Shown: positions 1-7,317 of the stretch, piece after piece | Layout of the letters: each line of letters opens with the position of its first letter | Numbering within the stretch: the first letter of the stretch is position 1 | Source: Porticoccus sp033791605 | Lineage (GTDB): Bacteria; Pseudomonadota; Gammaproteobacteria; Pseudomonadales; Porticoccaceae | Assembly (NCBI GenBank): GCA_033791605.1 | Contig: JASJGJ010000056.1 | Span: 1-12,083, forward strand | Direction of reading: 5' to 3' | Length of the DNA stretch: 12,083 nt | Made by a program: the position numbers and the translations under genes | Notes under the pieces: generated by a model | What the model was told of the DNA's origin: nothing | Seen by the model: the letters and a program-made list of their open reading frames with translations, nothing else | The model's database searches: none

Positions 1-708
1 ATCCAATCCTGTGATACTTTTTTTTATGACATCGGTGTGCAGATGACCATCGACAACTTAGCGCTCTATGGTGCTCGTTTTGGCTTGGGTCAGAAAACCG
101 GGATAGATATGCCAGGGGAGCGAGCCGGAATTATGCCATCGCGGGCATGGAAGAAAGGGGCCAGGGGGTTGGCTTGGTATCCTGGGGATACAGTAAACGC
201 CAGTATTGGGCAGGGTTTTACTCTGACAACGCCGATGCAGCTGGCCGTAGCAACGGCAAGGATGGCTAGCCGGGGAGAAATACGCGCTCCCCAACTGGTT
301 CGTAAGCAGCATACCGTGTTACCACCTGACGGATATATTCAAGCCTCAGAAAGTAATTGGAATTACATACATGAGGCGATGCAGGATGTGGTGCATTACC
401 GCCGAGGGACTGCCCATAAAATCAGTAAAGGGCTCAGTTACCATATGGCTGGAAAAACCGGGACTGCCCAAGTGGTGGGCATTAAGCAGGATGAAGAGTA
501 TGACGCAGAAATGGTCGCAAAGAGGAATCGAGATCACGCTTTGTTTATTGCCTTTGCCCCGGTCGAAAATCCTAAAATTGCAATATCAGTGATTGTGGAA
601 AATGGTGAACATGGCAGTTCAATCGCAGCACCCGTGGCCCGAAAATTCATTGATGCCTATATGTCCTATTATCCCGAAGCTTTAGGGGTTGAGAGTGTTG
701 CGCCATGA
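1..708 (+). CDS. mrdA: Penicillin-binding protein 2 (elongasome transpeptidase), C-terminal part, 5' truncated by window
   Basis: This is the C-terminal half of the transpeptidase domain of PBP2, the class B PBP that cross-links peptidoglycan in the periplasm for lateral wall growth. The frame is open from base 1, so the true start lies to the left; the GTG at 37 is internal. The SxN/SxD catalytic motif is visible as Ser-Cys-Asp at bases 7-15, matching Ser-Ala-Asp of the E. coli protein, and the KTGTAQ motif is at 454-471. The stretch ending in RDHALFIAFAPVENPKIAIS is the typical final beta-sheet of the fold. The catalytic SxxK motif is outside the window. Its partner rodA follows 61 bases downstream. 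The assignment is very secure; the gap to rodA contains a small bridging ORF described separately. Confidence 0.96.
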   Translation: MQSCDTFFYDIGVQMTIDNLALYGARFGLGQKTGIDMPGERAGIMPSRAWKKGARGLAWYPGDTVNASIGQGFTLTTPMQLAVATARMASRGEIRAPQLVRKQHTVLPPDGYIQASESNWNYIHEAMQDVVHYRRGTAHKISKGLSYHMAGKTGTAQVVGIKQDEEYDAEMVAKRNRDHALFIAFAPVENPKIAISVIVENGEHGSSIAAPVARKFIDAYMSYYPEALGVESVAP

Positions 709-770
709 AATGTTGGGAGATGGAAATACCTAAGTATAAAAATGCGAACACAAATGTTGAGGAAAGCTGA
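705..770 (+). CDS. Possible 21-aa bridging mini-ORF between mrdA and rodA
   Basis: An ATG at 705 overlaps the mrdA stop as ATGA. The frame runs 21 codons to a TGA at 768-770, whose last base is the A of the rodA ATG. The peptide begins MKCWEMEIPK and is hydrophilic, with no recognisable domain. There is only a weak purine stretch (GAGAG, 691-695) as a ribosome binding site. The exact overlap at both ends would let ribosomes pass from mrdA to rodA by re-initiation, but rodA also has its own good Shine-Dalgarno. It could be a chance ORF; no homology claim is made. Confidence 0.25.
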   Translation: MKCWEMEIPKYKNANTNVEES

Positions 771-1912
771 TGAGCCGAGGTGATTTTGTCCGACAAATGG
801 ACTCGGGTAGCTCCGCTTTTTATGGTGCTTCTAGTCAGTGGTATAAAATTAACATGGATCTACCTTTGTTGGTGCTATTGATAGCTTTGGCAGGGGCAGG
901 TTTATTTGTTCTATACAGTGCAAGCGGTCAAAGTACTTATTATGTCAATCGTCAGCTAACCTATTTTGGTGTTGGCTTGGTAGCGATGCTGGTTACCGCA
1001 CAAATTCCCCCTCGTTTTTTAGAGCGGTGGGCTGTCATACCCTATGTGGGTGGTGTTGTGTTGTTGGTTGGGGTCTTGTTTTTTGGTGTTGGGGCAAAGG
1101 GTGCTCAGCGTTGGTTAGAAGTAGGAGGGTTTCGTTTTCAGCCATCGGAAATTCTTAAAATTTCTGTACCGCTGATGTTGGCGAGTTATTTGGCTCCGAG
1201 AATTTTGCCGCCTAACTTCAAACATGTCTTTTTTGCACTAGGGTTTATTGCTCTTCCTCCATTGCTTGTGGGTTTGCAGCCGGACCTGGGAACGGCAATT
1301 TTAATTGCTGTTTCAGGATTTTTTGTGCTTTTTTTGGCGGGATTACCGAAACGCTATTTAGGTTTTGCCTTATTAGCGGCTGTCGTTGTTCTTCCGTTGA
1401 TGTGGTTTTACGGGCTCCATGATTACCAGCGACAGCGAATTCTCACCATGTTTGACCCTGAAGCTGACAGGTTGGGTGCTGGTTGGAATATTATCCAATC
1501 AACCATTGCTATTGGCTCTGGTGGGTTGCATGGTAAGGGTTGGACTCAGGGAACTCAGTCTCAGTTGGACTTTCTTCCCGAGAGTCATACCGATTTTATT
1601 ATTGCGGTGTTGGCGGAAGAATTTGGTTTGGTCGGTGTTTTGCTGCTGCTGAGTATGTTTTTGTTAATTATTATCCGTTGTGTGATGATCAGCTTCAAAG
1701 CGCAGAGTATGTTTGGGCGTTTACTTGCCGGGAGTATTACACTCACTTTTTTTGTCTATATTTTCGTGAATATGGGTATGGTGTCCGGTATCCTACCCGT
1801 TGTTGGCGTCCCGCTTCCTTTTGTCAGTTATGGGGGCACTTCAATTGTGACCCTGATGTTGGGGTTTGGTATGCTAATGTCAGTCAGTACCGAAAGAAAA
1901 CGCTCAGGTTAG
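770..1912 (+). CDS. rodA: RodA, SEDS-family peptidoglycan glycosyltransferase
   Basis: RodA is the inner-membrane polymerase that makes glycan strands from lipid II in the elongasome, paired with PBP2. The 380-aa product is close to the 370 of E. coli and is rich in transmembrane segments, beginning around residues 31-50 after a hydrophilic N-terminus of about 30 residues. The SEDS signatures are clear: FQPSEILK at 123-130, the ESHTDFIIAVLAEE loop at 271-284 with Asp275 corresponding to the essential aspartate of the family, and VPLPFVSYGGTS at 347-358. The ATG at 770 follows a GAGGAAA ribosome binding site. An alternative internal start at Met29 would remove the unusual N-terminal extension, but the better ribosome site favours 770. 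The order mrdA-rodA is the conserved rod-shape operon. Confidence 0.96.
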   Translation: MSRGDFVRQMDSGSSAFYGASSQWYKINMDLPLLVLLIALAGAGLFVLYSASGQSTYYVNRQLTYFGVGLVAMLVTAQIPPRFLERWAVIPYVGGVVLLVGVLFFGVGAKGAQRWLEVGGFRFQPSEILKISVPLMLASYLAPRILPPNFKHVFFALGFIALPPLLVGLQPDLGTAILIAVSGFFVLFLAGLPKRYLGFALLAAVVVLPLMWFYGLHDYQRQRILTMFDPEADRLGAGWNIIQSTIAIGSGGLHGKGWTQGTQSQLDFLPESHTDFIIAVLAEEFGLVGVLLLLSMFLLIIIRCVMISFKAQSMFGRLLAGSITLTFFVYIFVNMGMVSGILPVVGVPLPFVSYGGTSIVTLMLGFGMLMSVSTERKRSG

Positions 1913-1983
1913 CTTGAGGCGGGTTCTTCGGCATATTTACTGTTAGCATTTATGCATTGGTCTGTTATGAGAAATGGCACGTT

Positions 1984-2991
1984 ATGAAATTACCAGTAAT
2001 AACATCAACAGTCTTCACTGCCTTAGGTTTAGTGACAGGCTTATTGTTTTCTCTCGCTGCCGCTGCTGATTATTCAAAGCATCCAGGCGCGCAAGTATTT
2101 GCTGACCATATGGTGTCTGAGTATAACTTTGATCGCACGGAAGTTGAGTTGTTGCTTAAAGACGCGGAAAAACAGCAGTCCATCATTGATGCTATGAGTC
2201 GGCCAGCGGAAAAAGTTAAGCCTTGGAAGGATTACCGTAAAATTTTTATCCAGGAAAAACGTATTGATGAAGGTGTCAAATTTTGGCACGAAAATCGTGA
2301 TGCACTAAGCCGCGCCTCAGCAAAGTATGGCGTTGCTCCTGAAGTGATTGTTGCCATTATTGGTGTGGAAACGTTTTACGGTCGAATTAAAGGAAGTTAC
2401 CGGGTTATCGATGCGCTTGCCACATTGTCATTTGACTATCCTAAACGCAGTCCTTTTTTTACTAAGCAGTTAGAGCACTTTTTGTTGCTGTCCAAAGAAC
2501 AAAAACAAGCGCCTTTAGCCCTAAAAGGTTCCTATGCCGGTGCGATGGGTTATGGCCAATTTATACCCAGTAGCTATCGCAATTATGCAGTGGACTTTGA
2601 TGGTGATGGTTTTGTCGATATCTGGAATAACACCACCGATGCCATTGGTAGTGTGGCGAATTATTTTTCTCGCCATGGTTGGGAGTTAGATGGTGAGGTT
2701 GTTTTTCGAGCAAGAGTGACCTCAAATTATGACGACTCTGCTTTGAATAAGCTCAAGCTAGAAAAGACGATTGACGAATTGGCGGTAATGGGATTTACAC
2801 CTACTCAGCCGTTAGCGGGTGATCTAAAGGCTATTCCTCTACTCCTGCAGGGTAATCGAGGTGCTGAATTTTGGTTGGGGTTAAATAACTTTTATGTCAT
2901 TACTCGTTATAACCACAGTCGACTCTATGCGATGGCTGTGCATGAGTTGAGTCAGCTGATTTTGGAGCGTGTGGGTCAGGGTGATCAATAA
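1984..2991 (+). CDS. mltB: Lytic murein transglycosylase B (GH103, MltB/SltB type)
   Basis: This enzyme cleaves the MurNAc-GlcNAc bond of peptidoglycan non-hydrolytically, leaving 1,6-anhydroMurNAc ends. Counted from the ATG at 1984 (335 aa), a signal peptide covers about residues 1-28 and ends in an Ala-rich LAAAAD site. There is no lipobox cysteine, so a soluble periplasmic form, as with Pseudomonas SltB-type enzymes, is more likely than a lipoprotein. The catalytic motif IIGVETFYGR puts the acid/base Glu at residue 129. The fold signatures AGAMGYGQFIPSSY (about 185-198) and DFDGDGFVDIW, the EF-hand-like calcium site of MltB, follow. The frame extends upstream to a TTG at 1957, but that start would put nine hydrophilic residues before the signal peptide. 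It lies between rodA and rlpA, as in pseudomonads. Confidence 0.93.
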   Translation: MKLPVITSTVFTALGLVTGLLFSLAAAADYSKHPGAQVFADHMVSEYNFDRTEVELLLKDAEKQQSIIDAMSRPAEKVKPWKDYRKIFIQEKRIDEGVKFWHENRDALSRASAKYGVAPEVIVAIIGVETFYGRIKGSYRVIDALATLSFDYPKRSPFFTKQLEHFLLLSKEQKQAPLALKGSYAGAMGYGQFIPSSYRNYAVDFDGDGFVDIWNNTTDAIGSVANYFSRHGWELDGEVVFRARVTSNYDDSALNKLKLEKTIDELAVMGFTPTQPLAGDLKAIPLLLQGNRGAEFWLGLNNFYVITRYNHSRLYAMAVHELSQLILERVGQGDQ

Positions 2992-3010
2992 TCATATTGC
3001 CCGCTTTTCA

Positions 3011-3916
3011 ATGTTGAGGCTCATAGCGCTTCAGCCTTTGGCGCTTAAAAGTACATTGCTCTTGTTGATAGCGATGTTGCTTCACGGTTGCGGTAGCAGT
3101 GGTAGCAACAGTAGTAGCAGTGGGGGGTATGGTTATGGAGATGGGCCGCCGCCGAAAGATATTGATGTTAGCAATCTGCCCGATGCCGTTCCCAAGGTGG
3201 AACCTATCAGAAAGGCGGGTAATACAAGTCCCTATACGGTATTGGGTAAAACTTACCGGGTTCTTCCTTCTAGTGTTGGTTATCGTGAACGTGGTATCGC
3301 CTCTTGGTACGGCAACAAGTTCCATGGTCGAAAAACATCGAATGGTGAAACCTATAGCATGTACAGCATGACGGCAGCCCACAAAAGCCTGCCGATACCC
3401 AGTTATGTGAAAGTGACGAATCTTGATAATGGTCGTGCCGTGATTGTACGTGTCAATGATCGCGGTCCATTTCATGGGGAGAGGATTATTGATCTCTCTT
3501 ATGCTGCGGCAAAAAAATTGGATTATTCTGGCAAAGGCACGGCAAATGTTGAAGTCGTGGCTATCAATCCGCAGGACTATCAAAGCAATTCGGTAGAGCA
3601 GCCTCATCTTCAAGAGAAGCCCTCTGACACAAAACAGGCGAGAACAACTGAAGAGCCTAACTCTATGGCGGAGCATGAGCTTCTAAGTCATGCCTTCTTG
3701 CAGGTTGGTGCTTTTAGTTCTGAAGCTGCTGCCACTAGCCTTTCTACGCGAGTGCAGGGCTTATCTTCCTATCCTGTGGTCATTCGTCGATTATCAGAGC
3801 CTAAGCCGCTGTTTAAGGTGTTAGTGGGGCCAGTTAGCAATAGCCTTAAATTACTGGATCTGCGGAATCTGCTCAGTCAGGTGGAGAATCTAAGTCCATT
3901 TGTTGTCTACGAGTAA
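3011..3916 (+). CDS. rlpA: RlpA septal ring lytic transglycosylase lipoprotein (DPBB + SPOR)
   Basis: RlpA is an outer-membrane lipoprotein that binds denuded septal glycan and, in Pseudomonas, cleaves it. From the ATG at 3011 (301 aa) there is a signal peptide ending in LLHGC with Cys27 as the lipidation site; His at -2 is unusual. A Gly/Ser linker encoded by AGT/AGC runs follows. The double-psi beta-barrel (about 94-186) contains RGIASWYG, GE-Y-MYSMTAAHK (Glu113, His124) and VRVNDRGPF (Asp150), which match the residues required in P. aeruginosa RlpA. A SPOR domain at about 228-301 (FLQVGAFSSEAAA) targets the septum. GTG starts at 2969 or 2981 would overlap mltB and lengthen the signal peptide; 2981 has a plausible GGAG upstream while 3011 has no clear ribosome site, so the start is uncertain. 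Confidence 0.93.
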   Translation: MLRLIALQPLALKSTLLLLIAMLLHGCGSSGSNSSSSGGYGYGDGPPPKDIDVSNLPDAVPKVEPIRKAGNTSPYTVLGKTYRVLPSSVGYRERGIASWYGNKFHGRKTSNGETYSMYSMTAAHKSLPIPSYVKVTNLDNGRAVIVRVNDRGPFHGERIIDLSYAAAKKLDYSGKGTANVEVVAINPQDYQSNSVEQPHLQEKPSDTKQARTTEEPNSMAEHELLSHAFLQVGAFSSEAAATSLSTRVQGLSSYPVVIRRLSEPKPLFKVLVGPVSNSLKLLDLRNLLSQVENLSPFVVYE

Positions 3917-4074
3917 CTTTCCCTGAAAAGGGTGGTGGGGGCATGTTAGAATTTGGTTATATTTTAAGTTAGCACCTTGTTAATTGCGTGATTTATTAAT
4001 CAAGTGCTTCGTTGATGTATTTTTTATTCTTTTTATTTATCGTCCATTCATTTTAAGTTAAGAAACGGTTCATT
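3917..4074 (+). promoter_or_regulatory. rlpA-dacA intergenic region, possible dacA promoter
   Basis: This AT-rich 158-base gap is the longest in the cell-wall block and could hold a promoter for dacA-ybeD-lipB. The best sigma70-like pair seen is TTGATG at 4012-4017 and TATTTA at 4034-4039 with a 16-base spacer, which is a modest match. A short CCCT-GAAA-AGGG stem lies at about 3921-3932, just after the rlpA stop, but it has no T-run and is not a convincing terminator. The dacA ribosome site (AAGAAACGG) is weak. Confidence 0.3.
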
Positions 4075-5232
4075 ATGCTGAGAAAACTTTTTCCCGCCTG
4101 GATACTGTTAGCACTATTGGCTATGGCTGCGTCTTCCCAAGCCAAGGTGTTGATTCCCGCTTCGCCCCAATTGGCCGCTAAGGCTTGGATTTTGTTGGAT
4201 GCAAACACAGGCAAAGTTCTGGTTGAACACAACGCAGATGAACAGTTGCCTCCCGCCAGCCTGACAAAAATGATGACCAGTTATATTGTTGCTTCAGAGC
4301 TGCATAGTGGCAAAATAAAGGAGCAGGATTTGGTGCCGATTAGCGTCACAGCCTGGAAAATGGGTGGCTCTAAGATGTTTGTGCGAGAGGGTACTTCCGT
4401 CCCTCTTGTCGACCTATTGCGTGGGGTCATTATCCAGTCAGGTAATGATGCCTCCGTGGCTTTGGCTGAATATCTTGCGGGTAGCGAAGGTGCTTTTGCC
4501 GATGTGATGAACCAGCAGGCCACACTGCTTGGTATGTCCAGTACCACTTATCACAATGCGACTGGCTGGCCTGCTGATGGTCATCTAACGACGGCCCGTG
4601 ATTTGTCATTACTTGCCCGCGCCTTAATTCAGGATCACCCTCAGCAATATAGTATTTATGCAGAAAAGTACTTCGAATATAACGGCATTAATCAGCCTAA
4701 TCGCAACCGCTTACTGTGGCGTGATAGTTCTGTGGATGGCCTGAAAACTGGTCACACAGAAGAAGCGGGATACTGCCTTGTTGCCTCCGCTGTACGTAAA
4801 GGAATGAGATTGGTTTCGGTGGTTATGGGGACAAAAAGTGAAGAGGCTCGTGCACAGGAGTCGCAGAAGCTGTTGGCCTACGGCTTCCGATATTATGAAA
4901 CCGGTAAAGTGTATTCTGCGGGTGATGTTATCCAGGAAAATACTCCGGTTTGGTATGGTGTTGAAGACAAGGTCAATCTTGTGGTCTCTGAGGATGTCTA
5001 TTTGACGATTCCTCGAGGAGCCAAAGATGATTTGGATGCCAAAATATTGGTAGATGACATTATAAAAGCACCTTTGATGGATAAGCAGGAGCTGGGTAGG
5101 TTGTCTGTGAGTTATGAGGGTGAGTCGGTACTGAATCTGCCTTTGGTGGCTGATCATGCGATAGAGGAAGCTGGTATTTTTGCACGGTTATGGGATGCCA
5201 TCTCTTTGTTCATTCATGGGTTGTTTAGTTAA
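4075..5232 (+). CDS. dacA: D-alanyl-D-alanine carboxypeptidase, PBP5 type
   Basis: DacA removes the terminal D-Ala from peptidoglycan pentapeptides on the periplasmic face of the inner membrane, limiting cross-linking and keeping cell shape regular. The 385-aa product has a signal peptide with predicted cleavage after Ala23 (SSQA). All three penicillin-binding motifs are intact: SLTK at 62-65 with Ser62 as nucleophile, SGN at 122-124, and KTG at 224-226 within VDGLKTGHTEEAGYC. The rest forms the beta-rich stalk domain. The last 20 or so residues (AGIFARLWDAISLFIHGLFS) are an amphipathic helix that anchors the enzyme to the membrane, as in E. coli PBP5. Its TAA shares one base with the ybeD ATG, so the two are probably translationally coupled. 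Confidence 0.96.
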   Translation: MLRKLFPAWILLALLAMAASSQAKVLIPASPQLAAKAWILLDANTGKVLVEHNADEQLPPASLTKMMTSYIVASELHSGKIKEQDLVPISVTAWKMGGSKMFVREGTSVPLVDLLRGVIIQSGNDASVALAEYLAGSEGAFADVMNQQATLLGMSSTTYHNATGWPADGHLTTARDLSLLARALIQDHPQQYSIYAEKYFEYNGINQPNRNRLLWRDSSVDGLKTGHTEEAGYCLVASAVRKGMRLVSVVMGTKSEEARAQESQKLLAYGFRYYETGKVYSAGDVIQENTPVWYGVEDKVNLVVSEDVYLTIPRGAKDDLDAKILVDDIIKAPLMDKQELGRLSVSYEGESVLNLPLVADHAIEEAGIFARLWDAISLFIHGLFS

Positions 5233-5525
5233 TGGGTGATTTAAGTGAAACAAAAGATGCCTCACAGGAGGCCCCAAAGATTGAGTTCCCCTGTGATTAT
5301 CCGGTAAAAGTAGTCGGCAAGGCAGGAGTTGGGCTTCATACATTGGTGATAACCGTGATGGAAACCCATGCCCCAGGGTTTGACCAAGCTAGAATTTCAG
5401 TGCGAGATAGTAGAAACGGTAACTTTCAGGCAATCACAGTGACTATCACGGCAACGGGTGTCGACCAGTTACAAGCATTGTTCGATGATCTGAAGGTTAG
5501 CCCTTTGGTTCACATGGTTTTGTAG
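5232..5525 (+). CDS. ybeD: YbeD/UPF0250 (DUF493) family protein
   Basis: This is a 97-aa cytosolic protein of the DUF493 family. It is small, has an ACT-like ferredoxin fold in the E. coli structure, and its molecular role is not settled. The family core is recognisable: IEFPCDYPVKVVGKAG near residue 17, then the V-RDS-NGNFQAITVTI strand pair around 57-75, and the C-terminal ending LVHMVL. It overlaps dacA and lipB by one base each (TAATG and TAGTG), so it sits inside a coupled dacA-ybeD-lipB unit. The conserved position next to lipB in many gammaproteobacteria has led to suggestions of a link to lipoate metabolism, but nothing in this sequence shows it. Confidence 0.92.
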   Translation: MGDLSETKDASQEAPKIEFPCDYPVKVVGKAGVGLHTLVITVMETHAPGFDQARISVRDSRNGNFQAITVTITATGVDQLQALFDDLKVSPLVHMVL

Positions 5526-6205
5526 TGAGCATGGGACAGGTCCCCGAGTTACCATTAATTGTTCGCTATTTAGGCTGTTGTCAGTACCTCGATACCTTCG
5601 AGGCAATGAAATCCTTTACCTCCGACCGCAGTGAAAATACGCCTGATGAAATCTGGTTGCTGGAGCATTTCCCCGTTTTTACTCAAGGTCAGGCGGGAAA
5701 AAAGGAGTACATTTTTGCTCCTGGCGATATTCCTGTCGTTCAGAGTGATCGTGGTGGCCATGTGACCTATCATGGTCCAGGTCAAATTACGGGTTACCTA
5801 TTGATAGATCTAAAGCGGTTAGGTCTGGGGGTTCGAGATCTTGTGACCCTTATCGAGGCATCGCTGGTTGAAACGTTGGCCCACTGGGGTATCAATGCCG
5901 CCCCGCGTCCTGATGCTCCTGGTGTTTACGTAGAGAATCTTGAGAGCGGCGATATCAAGGGCAGTAAAATTGCTTCTCTGGGGTTGAGGATCCGTCGTGG
6001 TTGTAGCTACCATGGCCTCAATTTTAATGTGGATATGGATCTTGGCCCTTGGTCTCGGATTAATCCTTGTGGACTGGATGTTCCTATGACCCAAATGAAC
6101 AGCCTGTTAGATATTCCCGTGTCGGTGGAGGATGTGTCTGAGTACCTTGCTGATATCTTGACTAAAAAGCTGGGGTATAATGGTCATCGTGTTGAGACGA
6201 TCTAA
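5525..6205 (+). CDS. lipB: Octanoyl-[acyl-carrier-protein]:protein N-octanoyltransferase LipB
   Basis: LipB transfers octanoate from octanoyl-ACP to the lipoyl-domain lysine of pyruvate dehydrogenase E2, 2-oxoglutarate dehydrogenase E2 and GcvH, the first step of endogenous lipoate synthesis in the cytosol. The 226-aa product has the family signature RGGHVTYHGPGQ at 76-87. Lys148 in GSKIASLG and Cys182 in INPCGLDVPMTQ form the catalytic Cys/Lys pair. The GTG at 5525 overlaps the ybeD stop as TAGTG; the ATG two codons later at 5531 is an equally possible start with the same coupling logic. No strong ribosome site precedes either, which supports re-initiation from ybeD. Confidence 0.96.
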   Translation: MSMGQVPELPLIVRYLGCCQYLDTFEAMKSFTSDRSENTPDEIWLLEHFPVFTQGQAGKKEYIFAPGDIPVVQSDRGGHVTYHGPGQITGYLLIDLKRLGLGVRDLVTLIEASLVETLAHWGINAAPRPDAPGVYVENLESGDIKGSKIASLGLRIRRGCSYHGLNFNVDMDLGPWSRINPCGLDVPMTQMNSLLDIPVSVEDVSEYLADILTKKLGYNGHRVETI

Positions 6206-6253
6206 TCACATTAATTTCGTACTAATTAAAAATAGCTGACAACGAAAAAATGC

Positions 6254-6271
6254 TACCAGAGTGATCTGGTA
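6254..6271 (+). promoter_or_regulatory. Perfect 7-bp hairpin in lipA leader
   Basis: TACCAGA, a GTGA loop and TCTGGTA form a perfect stem-loop that ends about 24 bases before the chosen lipA ATG. No T-run follows, so it is not an intrinsic terminator. It could be an mRNA structure affecting lipA translation or a dyad bound by a regulator. A second AT-only dyad (TTAATT at 6211-6216, AATTAA at 6224-6229) lies closer to lipB. Function is inferred only from position. Confidence 0.35.
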
Positions 6272-6295
6272 AATCATCGTTTGAGTAATTCCGAT

Positions 6296-7276
6296 ATGAC
6301 AGACTCTAATGTAGTTCCCCCCAAGCGTACTCGCCGTATTAAACAGGGCGAAAAGTTGCGTAGTGCGGATAAGGTAGAGCGTATCCCTGTGAAGGTCATC
6401 CCCACGGTGGACATTCAACGCAAACCTGATTGGATGAGGATTCGCATTTCGTCCTCACCAAAGGTTCAGGAAATTAAAGATATTCTGCGTAAACATAAAT
6501 TGGCAACGGTCTGTGAAGAAGCGGCTTGTCCTAACCTTAGTGAATGCTTCAGCCACGGTACCGCCACCTTTATGATCATGGGGGAGATCTGTACTCGTCG
6601 TTGTCCATTTTGTGATGTAGGGCATGGCAAACCCAACCCACTTGATCAGGATGAGCCCCAAAGCTTGGCGCAGGCCATTCATGAAATGCAATTGCGGTAT
6701 GTGGTTATTACCTCGGTGGATCGTGATGACCTGCGTGATGGGGGTGCTCAGCACTTTGCTGATTGTATCCGTGAGGCCAAGGCACTCAGTCCAAATTTGA
6801 AAGTTGAAGTGCTGGTGCCAGATTTTCGAGGGCGTATGGAGCCGGCTTTGGATATTCTCACAGCAACACCCCCTGACGTGTTTAATCACAATATGGAAAC
6901 AATTCCTAGGCTGTATCGTGAGGCTCGCCCCGGAGCAAACTATCAGTGGTCGCTAAAATTATTGCAGGACTATAAGCGCCTCAACCCTGCGGTGCCAACC
7001 AAATCCGGTTTAATGGTAGGGTTAGGTGAAACGAAAGAAGAGCTACTGCGAACCCTCGATGATCTTCGTGAGCATGATGTGGAGATGATTACGGTAGGCC
7101 AATATCTGCAACCTTCTAAAAATCATCTGCCAGTTGATCGTTTTGTACATCCTGACGAATTCGCTGAATATGCAGAATACGGCCACAGCATCGGTTTTGC
7201 TCAGGTTGCTTCCGGGCCATTGGTTCGCTCCTCATATCATGCCGATAAGCAGGCCATGGGTGAGGAGGTAAAATGA
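6296..7276 (+). CDS. lipA: Lipoyl synthase LipA (radical SAM)
   Basis: LipA inserts two sulfur atoms into protein-bound octanoyl groups, completing lipoate after LipB. From the ATG at 6296 (326 aa) the auxiliary 4Fe-4S cluster motif CEEAACPNLSEC gives Cys73, Cys78 and Cys84. The radical SAM motif CTRRCPFC gives Cys99, Cys103 and Cys106, the same spacing as E. coli LipA shifted by five residues. The C-terminal RSSYHAD supplies the conserved serine that ligates the auxiliary cluster. A TTG at 6281 would add five residues; the ATG is preferred by length and by homologues, though its ribosome site is weak in either case. The last codons contain a perfect AGGAGG (7263-7268) that serves a downstream mini-ORF rather than lipA itself. 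Confidence 0.96.
   Translation: MTDSNVVPPKRTRRIKQGEKLRSADKVERIPVKVIPTVDIQRKPDWMRIRISSSPKVQEIKDILRKHKLATVCEEAACPNLSECFSHGTATFMIMGEICTRRCPFCDVGHGKPNPLDQDEPQSLAQAIHEMQLRYVVITSVDRDDLRDGGAQHFADCIREAKALSPNLKVEVLVPDFRGRMEPALDILTATPPDVFNHNMETIPRLYREARPGANYQWSLKLLQDYKRLNPAVPTKSGLMVGLGETKEELLRTLDDLREHDVEMITVGQYLQPSKNHLPVDRFVHPDEFAEYAEYGHSIGFAQVASGPLVRSSYHADKQAMGEEVK
7263..7268 (+). promoter_or_regulatory. Perfect Shine-Dalgarno AGGAGG inside the end of lipA
   Basis: AGGAGG lies in the last lipA codons, 4 bases before the ATG at 7273 and 7 bases before the ATG at 7276. The second spacing is near optimal. It is about 48 bases upstream of the ABC ATPase start at 7317, too far to serve it directly. Confidence 0.55.
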
Positions 7277-7317
7277 TGAAGAAGTTAAATAGCTTGGCTA
7301 GTTATAGGGCCCAATAA
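7273..7317 (+). CDS. Putative 13-14 aa coupling mini-ORF between lipA and the ABC ATPase
   Basis: The frame starts at ATG 7273 (ATGA overlap with the lipA TGA) or at ATG 7276 and ends in TAA at 7315-7317, whose last A is the first base of the ABC ATPase ATG. The peptide would be MMKKLNSLASYRAQ. It has a consensus Shine-Dalgarno and exact contact with both neighbours, a layout expected of a leader that delivers ribosomes to the next start. No peptide family is recognised. It might also be the remnant of a longer reading frame. Translation is inferred, not shown. Confidence 0.45.
   Translation: MMKKLNSLASYRAQ

Noticed and set aside
1540..1917. 125-aa + frame overlapping the end of rodA
   Set aside because: It is a frame shadow of the SEDS coding region, which is intact and carries all family motifs in the other frame.
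3101..3126. AGT/AGC trinucleotide run in rlpA as a microsatellite or phase-variation tract
   Set aside because: The units are mixed AGT, AGC, GGT and AAC in frame and encode the usual Ser/Gly linker after a lipoprotein cysteine; in-frame triplets would not switch expression.
3008..3676. 222-aa minus-strand open frame opposite rlpA
   Set aside because: It lies entirely within rlpA, has no ribosome site or domain, and its composition reflects the antisense of a clear DPBB/SPOR protein.
4711..5157. 148-aa minus-strand open frame opposite dacA
   Set aside because: Antisense shadow of the PBP5 beta-domain; no start signal and no recognisable family.
6455..6889. 144-aa minus-strand open frame opposite lipA
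   Set aside because: It is the complement of the conserved radical SAM core; no independent evidence of coding.
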